In this document: positions 1 to 8,501 of the stretch, piece after piece
How the letters are laid out: every line of letters starts with the position of its first letter
Numbering within the stretch: the first letter of the stretch is position 1
Assembly: GCA_009787405.1 (NCBI GenBank)
Contig: WRGA01000111.1
Span: 1 to 44,626 of the forward strand
Source: Candidatus Azobacteroides sp.
Lineage (GTDB): Bacteria; Bacteroidota; Bacteroidia; Bacteroidales; WRGA01
Direction: 5' to 3'
DNA: 44,626 nucleotides
Program-made: the position numbers and the translations under genes
The notes under the pieces: model-generated
What the model saw: only the letters and a program-made list of their open reading frames with translations
The model's database searches: none
Told to the model about the DNA's origin: nothing

Positions 1-61
1 CTTGTGCCGACACATTCGCTAAACAAGCGAAAACAATGCATGTAAAAACAATGTTCTTCAT
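1..61 (-). CDS. N-terminus of a secreted protein (partial, runs off the left edge)
   Basis: Reading leftward from an ATG at 61, the first 20 codons give MKNIVFTCIVFACLANVSAQ, a typical signal peptide: a Lys near the start, a hydrophobic core, and an Ala-Gln cleavage site of the kind common in Bacteroidetes. The rest of the gene lies outside the window, so the mature protein cannot be named. It is in the same orientation as the GH31 gene upstream, with about 170 bp between them, so it could be part of the same locus. Confidence 0.6.
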   Translation of the reverse strand, partial: MKNIVFTCIVFACLANVSAQ

Positions 62-89
62 GGTAATCCATTTTTAAGTTTATAAAATA

Positions 90-97
90 CAAAATTA
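90..97 (-). promoter_or_regulatory. Possible -7 box for the leftmost gene
   Basis: TAATTTTG on the minus strand fits the Bacteroidetes -7 consensus TAnnTTTG and lies about 28 nt upstream of the ATG at 61. A TTTG lies only 10 nt further upstream, closer than the usual spacing, so the -33 element is not convincing. Confidence 0.35.
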
Positions 98-229
98 TTT
101 ATCGTGCCAAACTTAAAAAAATAAAATGAATTTTCAAAATTTTTTCTCCTGTTCGGCGCATAATTTCTTCCATAGCCGTCTTAAGAACAAGGATATATTC
201 TTGTTAATCAATAATATCCATTCAACAAT

Positions 230-2431
230 TTATTTCTGCATTTGACAAATCTTTTGACCGGCATTCATTAAAAAATCCGTGAAATCCGTGCGATCCCGTC
301 GGCTCCCGGTAATTTCATTTACCATATCCATATATTGCGTCGTATCAGAAGAATAATCGGTGTATATCACCTCATCATCCGTTACATATCCTATTCTGTA
401 ATGGCGGTTCACCCGGCGGGTCCCTTCTGTCAGGGTTATTTCTATTTTCAATCGGTCTCCCTCTTTCGATGCGTCAAACCGGTGCATGGCATAGTCGCCG
501 CTCCGGTATCCGAAGCCATTTCCTTCGTCATCATATAATGTGCCGGTTGCCGTTCCGTCTTCATTCGGATTGACCAGTAGCGTAATAAATTCCGTATTAT
601 AATCGGCCGTGCTTTGGATCAGTTTTCCCATCGGAATAACAGCTCCCGGTCTCAATATAACAGTTACCTGATAATTGTCTTCGGTATCTTCCAATTTTAT
701 CTTTTTCCAATTGCCTGCGGGTAATTTGGCATCATTTGCCCAACGCGGAAGTATAATCAAGTCGTCCCCCAACATAAACGCCTGTTCCTCGTCGCGCAAA
801 CTCAAATCTGCCGGGTCGGCGAAAAATAAGGGACGCATAATCGGTATTCCCGTTTGAGAAGCCTCCCGAAATAACGTGTAAAAATAAGGCAAAAGACGGT
901 AACGTCTGCCTATGGCCGTTTGCGATACTTTTTCTATTTCCGGTCCGAACGCCCAAGGTTCCTGCTCCGAGGGTTCTCCGTTATGGTTTCTCGAAAAGGG
1001 ATAAAATGCGCCTAAGGCAATCCAGTGTCCGAATAATTCGGGAGTGGCATTCCCCACATATCCTCCGATGTCAGGGCCGTTGAACGGTTGTCCGGACAAT
1101 CCGAGGTTGATGGACATCGGTATCGACATTTTCAGGTGTTCCCAAGAAGATACGTTGTCGCCGGTCCAGGTAGCCGCATACCGTTGTCCGCCGAGAAAAC
1201 CGGCCCGGGTGAGTACAAACGGACGTTTGTCCGGATTTGCCTCTAGCAGCGCTTCGTAAGTTGACATAGACATCAGCATCCCGTAAACATTATGATACCG
1301 GAGATGACTTCCCGCCGGAAGTCCCCCTCCGCCCGCATGCCGGTTATTGTCGGGCATGGTTCCTATTGTATCGCCGAAAACAGCCGGTTCGTTCATATCA
1401 TTCCATATCCCGTCAGCCCCGCATTGCATAAAATTTCTTTGCAACCCCTTCCACCACGCACGGGTTTCAGGACGGGTATAGTCGGGAAATGCGCATAAAC
1501 CGGGCCAGACTTCGCCATAATAAATGCTGCCCGAATCGGTTTTAACAAAGTGGTTGCCTGCTATTCCCCGGTCATAAACAGAGTATCCCGGTTCTTGCTT
1601 TGTACCGGCATCAATAATATAAATCGATTTGAATTTGATGCTGTTCAGGTAGCTGTTTAATCCGACCGGATCGGGGAAATAGGTTTTATTAAAGGTGAAA
1701 GGTCGGACGCCGTCCATATAGTCGATGTCCATCCATATCACGTCACAAGGTATTTCTCTTTGCCTGAATTGTTCTGCGATTTCCTTTACTTTTGAATCCG
1801 GATAATACGAATAGCGGCTTTGTTGGTGTCCGATCGCCCATAACGGCGGTAAATTTATGGTTCCGATCAAGTTGCCCAATGCTTTCATTATTTCCTTCGG
1901 ATTATTTCTTTTAATTACAATCACACGAAACGAAGGTCCGTCTGATGTTATTTTTATTGCATCCGACAGCTTGATTTTTTGTCGCCAAGTATGATCTGCT
2001 ATGATCCCGAAACAGGTTCCGTCAGGTTTTACGCCCAAAATCCACGGATGGGATTGATATAACCGGGTACCGCCATAATTTCTGTAACCATAGTTGTCTG
2101 TGTTCCACAACGTGATTTCGGTGTTATTTCTTCTCAGATGTCCCGTAACCTCACCGGTAGCATAAAAATCAGTACCCTCTTCACAGTTGATGGTAACGGT
2201 TACTTTTCCGCTATCCGTACCATATACCGGTATGATTCCCCAATCGACGGGAATGTCACTTATGGGCAATAAATCTCTTTCGACAGCCGGCGAGGGTAAA
2301 GTTTGGACGGAATCGAAACCGGCAGGATAAAACACCGCCATGTTTTCGTCAAATAAAAACGAAGTCTGGCTGTAAACATGGAGTGTAAAACCAATGAGAA
2401 AAGAAAACAGAGTAAGGAGAATTTTTTTCAT
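230..2431 (-). CDS. Secreted glycoside hydrolase family 31 (alpha-glucosidase/alpha-xylosidase type)
   Basis: This is a retaining alpha-glycosidase of family GH31. The N-terminus (about 22 residues, ending VYSQ) is a signal peptide, so it acts in the periplasm or outside. A beta-sandwich region is followed by the (beta/alpha)8 barrel. WMDIDYMDG (about 233-241) is the family's substrate-binding strand. WNDMNEP carries the likely nucleophile Asp345, and TWTGDN the likely acid/base Asp425. The length (733) is normal for bacterial GH31 enzymes. Substrate (alpha-glucoside or alpha-xyloside) cannot be settled from sequence alone. The last roughly 25 residues include RDRTDFTDFLMN, encoded by a copy of a CACAGATT-type intergenic repeat (269-297), so the natural C-terminus has probably been replaced or extended. 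No operon partner is visible to the right; purF-like is in the same orientation 230 bp upstream. Confidence 0.9.
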   Translation of the reverse strand: MKKILLTLFSFLIGFTLHVYSQTSFLFDENMAVFYPAGFDSVQTLPSPAVERDLLPISDIPVDWGIIPVYGTDSGKVTVTINCEEGTDFYATGEVTGHLRRNNTEITLWNTDNYGYRNYGGTRLYQSHPWILGVKPDGTCFGIIADHTWRQKIKLSDAIKITSDGPSFRVIVIKRNNPKEIMKALGNLIGTINLPPLWAIGHQQSRYSYYPDSKVKEIAEQFRQREIPCDVIWMDIDYMDGVRPFTFNKTYFPDPVGLNSYLNSIKFKSIYIIDAGTKQEPGYSVYDRGIAGNHFVKTDSGSIYYGEVWPGLCAFPDYTRPETRAWWKGLQRNFMQCGADGIWNDMNEPAVFGDTIGTMPDNNRHAGGGGLPAGSHLRYHNVYGMLMSMSTYEALLEANPDKRPFVLTRAGFLGGQRYAATWTGDNVSSWEHLKMSIPMSINLGLSGQPFNGPDIGGYVGNATPELFGHWIALGAFYPFSRNHNGEPSEQEPWAFGPEIEKVSQTAIGRRYRLLPYFYTLFREASQTGIPIMRPLFFADPADLSLRDEEQAFMLGDDLIILPRWANDAKLPAGNWKKIKLEDTEDNYQVTVILRPGAVIPMGKLIQSTADYNTEFITLLVNPNEDGTATGTLYDDEGNGFGYRSGDYAMHRFDASKEGDRLKIEITLTEGTRRVNRHYRIGYVTDDEVIYTDYSSDTTQYMDMVNEITGSRRDRTDFTDFLMNAGQKICQMQK
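269..297. repeat. CACAGATT-type intergenic repeat inside the GH31 3' end
   Basis: The stretch reads as two tandem copies of an (A)ATCCGTG unit. It is nearly the same as the copies at 2480-2503 and 2619-2641. It lies inside the GH31 reading frame, 40 to 70 bp before the stop codon. Confidence 0.6.
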
Positions 2432-2479
2432 GGATCTATGATTTTATAATTGTTTGTAAAAAAATCGGATGGATGGTTT

Positions 2480-2641
2480 CGCACAGATTTCACAGATTTT
2501 TTAACTGACGCCGGTTAAATATATTTGTCAATTAGAAATCGACGGAGTCAAATAGAAAAGAGCGCATAACCCGGCAATAATAAAAATACGGAAACAATGA
2601 ATATTATCCGACTTTCCAAATCTGTGTCATCTGTGCGGGAA
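2480..2641. repeat. Inverted pair of CACAGATT-type repeats between GH31 and the purF-like gene
   Basis: The left copy (2480-2503) contains GCACAGATTTCACAGATTTT and the right copy (2619-2641) is its inverted form with one or two changes (AATCTGTGTCATCTGTGCG). The pair flanks about 115 bp of otherwise unremarkable AT-rich DNA. Transcribed, the arms could form a stem just beyond the purF-like stop codon at 2663, so it may act in 3'-end formation; that role is inference. Confidence 0.55.
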
Positions 2642-2662
2642 TACATCAACAGACAAATCGTT

Positions 2663-4558
2663 CTATACCGATTCGCGGTAATTCTTGCCTTCCATGTAAT
2701 GGATAAAGGCTTTGTTGACGACTTTATTACCGCCGGGTGTCGGATAATCGCCGGAAAAATACCAATCTCCCAAGTGTTCGGGACATGCTTGATGCAATCC
2801 GTCAATCGATTGATACACAATTTCCACTTCGGCCCGGATATTCGACGGCGTAAGTAATCGGGCTATTACCCGGGTTATTTCTTCATCCGAAAACGGAGCA
2901 TAAATATCTTTTACATAGTTGATGATTTGTTCTTTCGGCAAATCTTTTTGTGCAAGACTTTTTTGATAAACTTGTTCAATAACGGAAAAACGTCCGGTTT
3001 CTTTCAGCAGTTCGACAGCCGCCTTAAATGCAATAAACTCATTCATGCGGGACATGTCGATTCCGTAACAGTCCGGAAAGCGGACTTGAGGAGAAGACGA
3101 TCCAATAATGATTTTCTTCGGATGCAGCCGATCCAATATTTTGATGATGCTTTGGCGTAATGTCGTTCCGCGAACGATACTGTCGTCAATCACCACCAAA
3201 TTGTCCCGGTAAGGCCGGATCGACCCGTATGTAATATCGTATACGTGGGTGGCCAAATCGTCCCGGTCAGTATCCTGCGCAATAAAAGTCCTGAGCTTGA
3301 TATCTTTAACCGCCACTTTTTCCTGACGGATTTTCAACGATAAAATCCGGTCCAACTCTCCGGGATTGATTGAGGGTCCCGCATTTTTGATCAATTCTTT
3401 TTTCCGTTCCGTCAAATACTTTTCCAAACCGTCCATCATGCCGAAAAAAGCAACTTCGGCGGTATTGGGGATAAACGAAAAAACAGTGTTTTCCAAATCA
3501 TAATCCACCGCTTTCAATATCGGTTCGACCAATTGTTCGCCGAGTTTTTTCCGTTCCCGGTAAATATCTTTATCGCTTCCCCGCGAAAAATAAATCCGCT
3601 CGAAAGAACACGACTTTTTTGGGCCGGGTGGTTGAATTTGACTGAAAATAATATCTCCGTTCTTCTTTACGACTATTGCCCGGCCGGGATCCAATTCCTT
3701 GACATCATCCGCATCCACATCCATGACCGTTTGGATAACCGGACGTTCCGAGGCCGTCACCACGATTTCATCGTCTGTGTAATAAAACGCGGGACGAATT
3801 CCGTTCGGGTCTCTAAACGAAAAAGCATCTCCGCTGCCCGTCATGCCGCAAATGGCATAGCCCCCGTCCCATTTTTTACTCGATTTGCGGATAATATCGG
3901 GAAGATCCAATTCTTCTTCGGTGCGGGCGTTCATTTCCAACCCCGACAATCCGTCGGACCGGTATTTATCGTAAATCCGCTGAACATCCTGCGTCAGGTA
4001 ATGCCCCAGCGTTTCAAGCATGATAAACGTATCGGTGTATAATCGCGGATGTTGTCCCTGTTGCACCAGCTCGTCGAACATTTCATCGACATTGGTCATG
4101 TTGAAATTCCCGCAAAGCAACAAATTTTTTACCTTCCAATTATTTCGCGTAAGAAACGGATGAACGTAAGAGATTCCCGATTTTCCGGTGGTACTGTACC
4201 TTAAATGGCCGACATACAATTCTCCGGCAAACGGCAGTTCTTTTTTGGCAAAAAACGGGTCGGATAAATCGTGTTGCGAATATTTCCGATAGCTATTCTG
4301 TACTTCGGCAAACAATTCCTGAATCGCTCCCGCTCCCAATGCCCGTTCCCGGAAAATATATTCTGTTCCGGGTTCCGCATCTAATTTCACGGAAGCAATT
4401 CCCGCAGCTTCCTGTCCGCGGTTATGCTGTTTCTCCATCAACAAGTACAGTTTATTCAACCCGTACTGCCATGAACCGTATTTTCGATGATAATATTCCA
4501 AGGGCTTGAGCAATCGGATCATTGCCACCCCGCATTCGTGTTTTAAGATGTCTGACAT
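2663..4558 (-). CDS. PurF-like amidophosphoribosyltransferase, enlarged Bacteroidetes form
   Basis: The protein joins a class II glutamine amidotransferase domain to a phosphoribosyltransferase domain, as in PurF, which makes 5-phosphoribosylamine in the first step of purine synthesis. The candidate catalytic Cys is Cys9 (HECGVAM), so an eight-residue leader would need removal. HNRGQEAAG (45-53), GHLRYSTTG (117-125) and RDPNGIRP (249-256) are amidotransferase landmarks. The PRPP loop is VVIDDSIVRGTT (455-466). At 631 residues it is well over the roughly 470-510 of ordinary PurF; extra sequence lies around 375-440 and at the C-terminus. Bacteroidetes often carry such a long paralogue beside a standard PurF, so no purF symbol is given. 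A possible -7 box (TATTTTTG, 4580-4587) lies upstream. Confidence 0.85.
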   Translation of the reverse strand: MSDILKHECGVAMIRLLKPLEYYHRKYGSWQYGLNKLYLLMEKQHNRGQEAAGIASVKLDAEPGTEYIFRERALGAGAIQELFAEVQNSYRKYSQHDLSDPFFAKKELPFAGELYVGHLRYSTTGKSGISYVHPFLTRNNWKVKNLLLCGNFNMTNVDEMFDELVQQGQHPRLYTDTFIMLETLGHYLTQDVQRIYDKYRSDGLSGLEMNARTEEELDLPDIIRKSSKKWDGGYAICGMTGSGDAFSFRDPNGIRPAFYYTDDEIVVTASERPVIQTVMDVDADDVKELDPGRAIVVKKNGDIIFSQIQPPGPKKSCSFERIYFSRGSDKDIYRERKKLGEQLVEPILKAVDYDLENTVFSFIPNTAEVAFFGMMDGLEKYLTERKKELIKNAGPSINPGELDRILSLKIRQEKVAVKDIKLRTFIAQDTDRDDLATHVYDITYGSIRPYRDNLVVIDDSIVRGTTLRQSIIKILDRLHPKKIIIGSSSPQVRFPDCYGIDMSRMNEFIAFKAAVELLKETGRFSVIEQVYQKSLAQKDLPKEQIINYVKDIYAPFSDEEITRVIARLLTPSNIRAEVEIVYQSIDGLHQACPEHLGDWYFSGDYPTPGGNKVVNKAFIHYMEGKNYRESV

Positions 4559-4608
4559 TTATCGTTGGATAAGAGAATACAAAAATAATGCAAAGGGAGG
4601 GAAAAATA

Positions 4609-4637
4609 AGAATTAAAAATCAAGAATTAAGAATTAT
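4609..4637. repeat. AAGAATTAA short tandem repeat upstream of the purF-like gene
   Basis: Two to three imperfect copies of an AAGAATTAA unit lie about 50 bp upstream of the purF-like start. The same TTAAGAR-type heptamers form longer arrays at 16869, 17388, 23331 and 29234. Confidence 0.5.
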
Positions 4638-4720
4638 TTGATAATAGGCCGATTATAAGTATTTTATAATTTAAGGTATGGAGCTATATTTAAGGTGATG
4701 TTATTATGTATAAAACAGCA

Positions 4721-4786
4721 GCTAAGAAAGCCCTTATTCATCAAAGAGCGTTTAGTAGCAGGGGGAAACATCTAACCGCCACCCGT
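4721..4786. repeat. Truncated copy of palindromic element R1 (left arm only)
   Basis: The sequence from GCCCTTATTCA through TTTAGTAGCA to CATCTAACCG matches the left arm of the full R1 copies at 6733 and 10988. The right arm is absent: similarity stops near 4786, about 35 bp beyond the 3' end of the ATPase gene that ends at 4820. Confidence 0.65.
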
Positions 4787-4819
4787 TGGACGCAGGCATT
4801 TGTCCGCTTTTTAGCATTT

Positions 4820-6394
4820 TTATTCTATCAGCCAACGTTTTACGCCTCGTTCTGTTTGCGAAAATTCCACTCCGATCTTTGCAATCTTGCGGTGGTCAGT
4901 AGTATAAGGAATAGCGCAATCTTTACTGTTTATTTGTTTTAGAGCATCTTCGGCGGTTGCATTGTCGTCCATTTTGAACTCAAAAATGTAAATGCTGTCG
5001 GCAGTTTTTACAACTGCATCGGCTCTGCCTTTGTTGCTTTTTACTTCGGTTTGCACAAATTGCCCCATTAAAGTAAAAAGTTGCCAAAAAACAAATTGAT
5101 AAAATTTCTCTATCTGCAATGCTTTTGGAATTGCATCATATTCTATTGTGGCAAAATACGCCTGCAGCATTTTCATTGTACCCTCAATGTCGCCCACTCG
5201 CAAAAGTTTGATAAATCCTTTTGCCGAAAATTTTGAGGAAGAAGTACCAAAAGAAGGAGTGAATTGCGGTAAAAGTTCGTTCAGAAAGCCGTATTTTACC
5301 TCTTCGTTGGGAAAACCAAGCGTATATTCATCTAATTCTCTGTCGTATTCTTTAATTGTCAAGTAGCCACTCTGGTAAAGCAAAGGAACATAATCTTCGC
5401 TTTCGGCACGATAATCCATAAGAGAGTTTGCGTCAATAGCAACATCGTTTTCAAGTATTGGAATATCAAATCCTGTTTTTGTAAGGCGTTTTACAAGGAA
5501 AGTTGGCGTACCTGTGGCGAACCAATAATAAGCAAAATCCAAATTTCCAAAAGTATTCAATATGCTAAATGGGTTATAAATATCCGCGCTAACTTTAGCA
5601 AAATGGTAGCCATCGTAAAGTTGTTTTAGTTTTGCAACCGTTTCATTGTACGACATTCTTCTGCATTCTGCCAATGCTTGAATTTCAGGTTGAAAATTTT
5701 GTAATAATTCTTCTTCGGAAATACCACAAATTTCAGCAAATTTTTCATTCAAACTAATATCCACAAGTTGGTTTAAGTCGCTAAAAACACTGACTTTGGA
5801 AAATTTTGTTACGTCTGTGAGAAAAACAAATTTTAAGTGAGCATCTTCGGCTTTAAGAACGCTGTAAAAACCTTTCAAATGCTTACGAATATCTTCGTTT
5901 AATGTAAGATTATCCATCGTCGCAATCAGTGGTTTATCGTATTCGTCAATCAAAACGACCACATGTTTGCCCGATTTTTTACAGGCACGTTGTATCAGTC
6001 CCGAAAAACGAATGGCCGGCGTTTTGTCCAATTCATCTTTTCCCCATACTTCCTCTAATTGACGTAAATTTTTATCCAAAACGGCATTAAAAGATTCTAA
6101 ATCGGTGAAACTTTCCCGATTAAAATCCAAATAAAAGACAGGATATTGCGACCATTCTTTCTCAAGTTCGGCAATTTTCAATCCCTCAAAAAGTTCTTTT
6201 TTACCTTCAAAATATGCTTTGAGTGTAGAAAGAAACAAACTTTTCCCGAACCTACGCGGACGACCGAGAAAATAAGGTACGCCAAGTTGAGCCAACTGAT
6301 AGACATACTGCGTTTTATCTACATAGACAAAGTTTTCCTTACGCAATTTTTCAAAGTCTTGTATGCCAATGGACAGCTTTCTTACTGTATTCAT
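4820..6394 (-). CDS. AAA-ATPase-like/PD-(D/E)XK nuclease-like protein
   Basis: The protein belongs to the family with an N-terminal 'AAA-ATPase-like' domain (PF09820 type) and a C-terminal PD-(D/E)XK nuclease-like domain (PF08011 type), common in many copies in Bacteroidetes. The N-terminus MNTVRKLSIGIQDFEKLRK leads into VYVDKT and a P-loop, GRPRRFGKSLF (44-54). VVVLIDEYDKPLI is the Walker B-like segment. Near the C-terminus, DAVVKTADSIYIFEFKMD gives a D...ExK nuclease-like signature. The cellular function of this family is not established. The gene stands alone, bracketed by R1 repeats (truncated copy 35 bp past its 3' end, full copy at 6733), and is AT-richer than the surrounding core genes, which suggests mobility or recent acquisition. 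A good -7 box lies upstream. Confidence 0.85.
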   Translation of the reverse strand: MNTVRKLSIGIQDFEKLRKENFVYVDKTQYVYQLAQLGVPYFLGRPRRFGKSLFLSTLKAYFEGKKELFEGLKIAELEKEWSQYPVFYLDFNRESFTDLESFNAVLDKNLRQLEEVWGKDELDKTPAIRFSGLIQRACKKSGKHVVVLIDEYDKPLIATMDNLTLNEDIRKHLKGFYSVLKAEDAHLKFVFLTDVTKFSKVSVFSDLNQLVDISLNEKFAEICGISEEELLQNFQPEIQALAECRRMSYNETVAKLKQLYDGYHFAKVSADIYNPFSILNTFGNLDFAYYWFATGTPTFLVKRLTKTGFDIPILENDVAIDANSLMDYRAESEDYVPLLYQSGYLTIKEYDRELDEYTLGFPNEEVKYGFLNELLPQFTPSFGTSSSKFSAKGFIKLLRVGDIEGTMKMLQAYFATIEYDAIPKALQIEKFYQFVFWQLFTLMGQFVQTEVKSNKGRADAVVKTADSIYIFEFKMDDNATAEDALKQINSKDCAIPYTTDHRKIAKIGVEFSQTERGVKRWLIE

Positions 6395-6424
6395 AATTAA
6401 TAATAAATCGCAGTTTCACAAATG

Positions 6425-6432
6425 CAAAAGTA
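6425..6432 (-). promoter_or_regulatory. -7 box of the AAA-ATPase-like gene
   Basis: TACTTTTG on the minus strand matches the Bacteroidetes -7 consensus TAnnTTTG exactly. It lies 30 nt upstream of the ATG at 6394, leaving a short leader. A clear -33 TTTG was not seen. Confidence 0.55.
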
Positions 6433-6732
6433 GTAAATTTATTTGAAACGATAAAGTAAAAACATTCCGGCAGAAACCGGGAAATATTTTTGCCGGAAGA
6501 TTTTAACGCACCATCGCAACAGACATATTTCCGTCTGCTTATTTATTCAAAAAAACTTATATACCGGCTTCCACAAAAATACCTTTAAAAAAACAAAGAA
6601 ACAAAGAATGATTTTTATTTTAATTGAAACTTATTCTTTCTATCGGATAACATGTCCTTCTAAATAGCATAGCGACGGACAATATGTCCGTCATGACGGG
6701 GAGATACAAATAACCGGATAGGAGCGAATAAG

Positions 6733-6947
6733 GAAGCCCTTATTCACAAAGGAACGTTTAGTAGCAGAGGGATAACATCTGACCATTACCCTTATTCTCT
6801 TCTTTTTCAAACCGGGCTTTTTGATAAAACCTTTGTACAAAAATAATGGAATAAGGGTAATTAGTTATATAGATTCTTGCCTTGCTACTAAGCGGCCTTT
6901 TTCAAGAATAAGGGTTCTATCTGATTGACATCATGCCGATTAGATTT
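6733..6947. repeat. R1 palindromic element, full copy A
   Basis: A roughly 200-bp imperfect palindrome. The outer arms begin CCCTTATTCACAAAGG and TTTAGTAGCA, and return inverted as TGCTACTAAGCGGCCTTTTT and AATAAGGG. An inner pair (ATTACCCTTATTC and GGAATAAGGGTAAT) lies closer to the centre. The right flank GACATCATGCCGAT is also shared with copy B at 10988. There is no coding potential. It looks like a MITE-type or other non-autonomous palindromic repeat. The rest of the 6395-7118 gap holds the ATPase promoter and the R3 repeat. Confidence 0.75.
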
Positions 6948-6970
6948 GATACACAAGGCTTCCCGCTTTA

Positions 6971-7070
6971 AAACGAACAAACAAATAAACGAGTAAACAA
7001 GTTTCGGATGAATCGCAACGCCGGCTTCATCTACTTGTTTACTCGTCTACTCTCGTTTATTTGTTTACCG
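6971..7070. repeat. R3 inverted repeat, copy A (GAGTAAAC octamers)
   Basis: The left arm (6971-7010) has CAAATAAACGAGTAAACAAG followed by TTTCGGATG; the right arm (7027-7069) returns its inverted form, ending TTTATTTGTTTACC. Each arm is made of degenerate GAGTAAAC-like octamers. A related element is at 27205-27292 and shares the AAGTTTCGGATG core. It lies just beyond the stop of the secreted-protein gene (7119) and could help terminate its transcript. Confidence 0.6.
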
Positions 7071-7118
7071 TGTACCAATACCCCCTCTAATGTCTCCCTT
7101 CGGGAGTTAGGGAGCTGA

Positions 7119-8336
7119 TTATTTCACTGCTACTTTGCTTGCTTGTCCGTTGATTTTAACGATATACAATCCGGGAGCCAAACCGGTTTGCCAAAACGAG
7201 CCGGTTGCAGTGGTTTTCGTTAATAACGAACCCGAAACAGAGAATAATTCCACTGTTGCAGCTCCTTCGAATGTCGCGAAAATCACGGCGCTGCCGCCGA
7301 TAACCGTATAACCCGCTGTTCCTGTTTGGGATATTCCGGTAGGCTTCTCTACAAAAACTACCTGTGACTCTTCCGGAGTCATTTCGCATGCATTACGCAA
7401 ATGATCTTGGGCTCCATTAGCATAGTTCGGGTTTCCTAAATCCGGGAGACAGTCGATTCTAAAATCTGTTGATTCAGTTATACCTGTTATATCCCGTGTT
7501 TCATCGCCCCACCATGGATTAGCATCATTTGGGAACCCGACGCCATCGGAATTGGCTTTCCGTAAAAAAATAAGATTTAATGCTCCGACCACACCGCTAA
7601 ACGTATATTCATACCACGACTCATTCTCACCCTCCTGTGCTACCAGTCCCGTCGAGAGCGTGATGACACCATCCATCTTACCGGTGCCGTTACTGCCGGT
7701 ATAATACCAATAATAAAAACGAACATCAGGCGCGTCGGCCGGATAGTTAATATTGGCCTGTTGGTAAATAGGATTGTTCCCATCCATGTATTCGGGATTC
7801 CAGTAATTTGCTGATCCCTGAGGATACTCATATAGACTCTCATCACATATCGGAGCGTATAATCTTATCTTAATATCACCAAGTGGAGTCGTTGGTGTGT
7901 AAAGTACATTACCACCAATAGAGTAATGCAAATCAGTAGAACTTCCCCATATATATATAAGGTTTCTCTCGCCGTTGTTTAACCATGCAGAACCCGCCAA
8001 ATCTATATCGTCGCCAGCTACTTGATATTGTACATGGCCATCATTCCAATTCGTTGTACCTGCACCTGATGCATCAGAGAGACGTGCAAGAACGAGCTGC
8101 GACACCTCACAGTCATCATAATCCAGCACATAAATACTATATGAGCTATTAATAGTAGATGGACCAACATAGTCAAATATATACCATTCACCGTCGGCGC
8201 CGGGAGTAAACATCCAAGCTCCCCAAATAATACTACTACTTCCACCGTTAACCTCGTCTTGAATATACAATTTTTTCGCTTGAGTGCCGAACGACACACA
8301 AAACATCACCAATAATAAAAGTACTAACTTTTTCAT
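7119..8336 (-). CDS. Secreted protein with a T9SS-type C-terminal sorting domain
   Basis: The 405-residue protein begins with a signal peptide (MKKLVLLLLVMFCVSFGTQA). The body is rich in Trp, Tyr, Gly and Asn and looks all-beta. The region around VRFYYWYYTGSNGTG to YEYTFSGVVGALNLIFLRK (about 205-260) resembles starch-binding CBM26-like modules, with aromatic residues ahead of a W-x-Y-E-Y strand; this is a weak likeness. The last 70 residues, with VELFSVSGSLL and LAPGLYIVKING, match the fold pattern of type A sorting domains used by the type IX secretion system. I infer an exported, possibly carbohydrate-binding surface protein. No catalytic signature was recognised. It is monocistronic or lies downstream of the small ORF at 8502-8735. 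Confidence 0.7.
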   Translation of the reverse strand: MKKLVLLLLVMFCVSFGTQAKKLYIQDEVNGGSSSIIWGAWMFTPGADGEWYIFDYVGPSTINSSYSIYVLDYDDCEVSQLVLARLSDASGAGTTNWNDGHVQYQVAGDDIDLAGSAWLNNGERNLIYIWGSSTDLHYSIGGNVLYTPTTPLGDIKIRLYAPICDESLYEYPQGSANYWNPEYMDGNNPIYQQANINYPADAPDVRFYYWYYTGSNGTGKMDGVITLSTGLVAQEGENESWYEYTFSGVVGALNLIFLRKANSDGVGFPNDANPWWGDETRDITGITESTDFRIDCLPDLGNPNYANGAQDHLRNACEMTPEESQVVFVEKPTGISQTGTAGYTVIGGSAVIFATFEGAATVELFSVSGSLLTKTTATGSFWQTGLAPGLYIVKINGQASKVAVK

Positions 8337-8385
8337 GATTTTAATTGATTAAGTTGTTAATTAATAAATTTAAAAAATATAGATT

Positions 8386-8494
8386 AAACGCCGCGTTGCG
8401 AAAATGCAAAGACGTCGCAAAGGTTACCATCCTGTTTTTCTGTATACCCGGGATCTGTTTTCCTTTGCGGGTCGTCTTTGTGTCTTTACGTTTA
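8386..8494. repeat. R2-like inverted repeat upstream of the secreted-protein gene
   Basis: The left arm (8386-8423) contains AAACGCCGCGTTGCG and GCAAAGACGTCGCAAAGG; the right arm (8462-8494) contains CCTTTGCGGGTCGTCTTTGT and ends in ACGTTT. The wording is that of the R2 elements at 11997 and 17180, but the outer ends differ, so this is a diverged relative. Confidence 0.55.
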
Positions 8495-8501
8495 AAGTAT
8501 G

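Noticed and set aside
3533-4042. 169-residue open frame on the plus strand
   Set aside because: It is a shadow of the purF-like gene with no recognisable domain.
4706-4942. 78-residue open frame on the plus strand
   Set aside because: It is made of the truncated R1 copy plus antisense of the ATPase gene.
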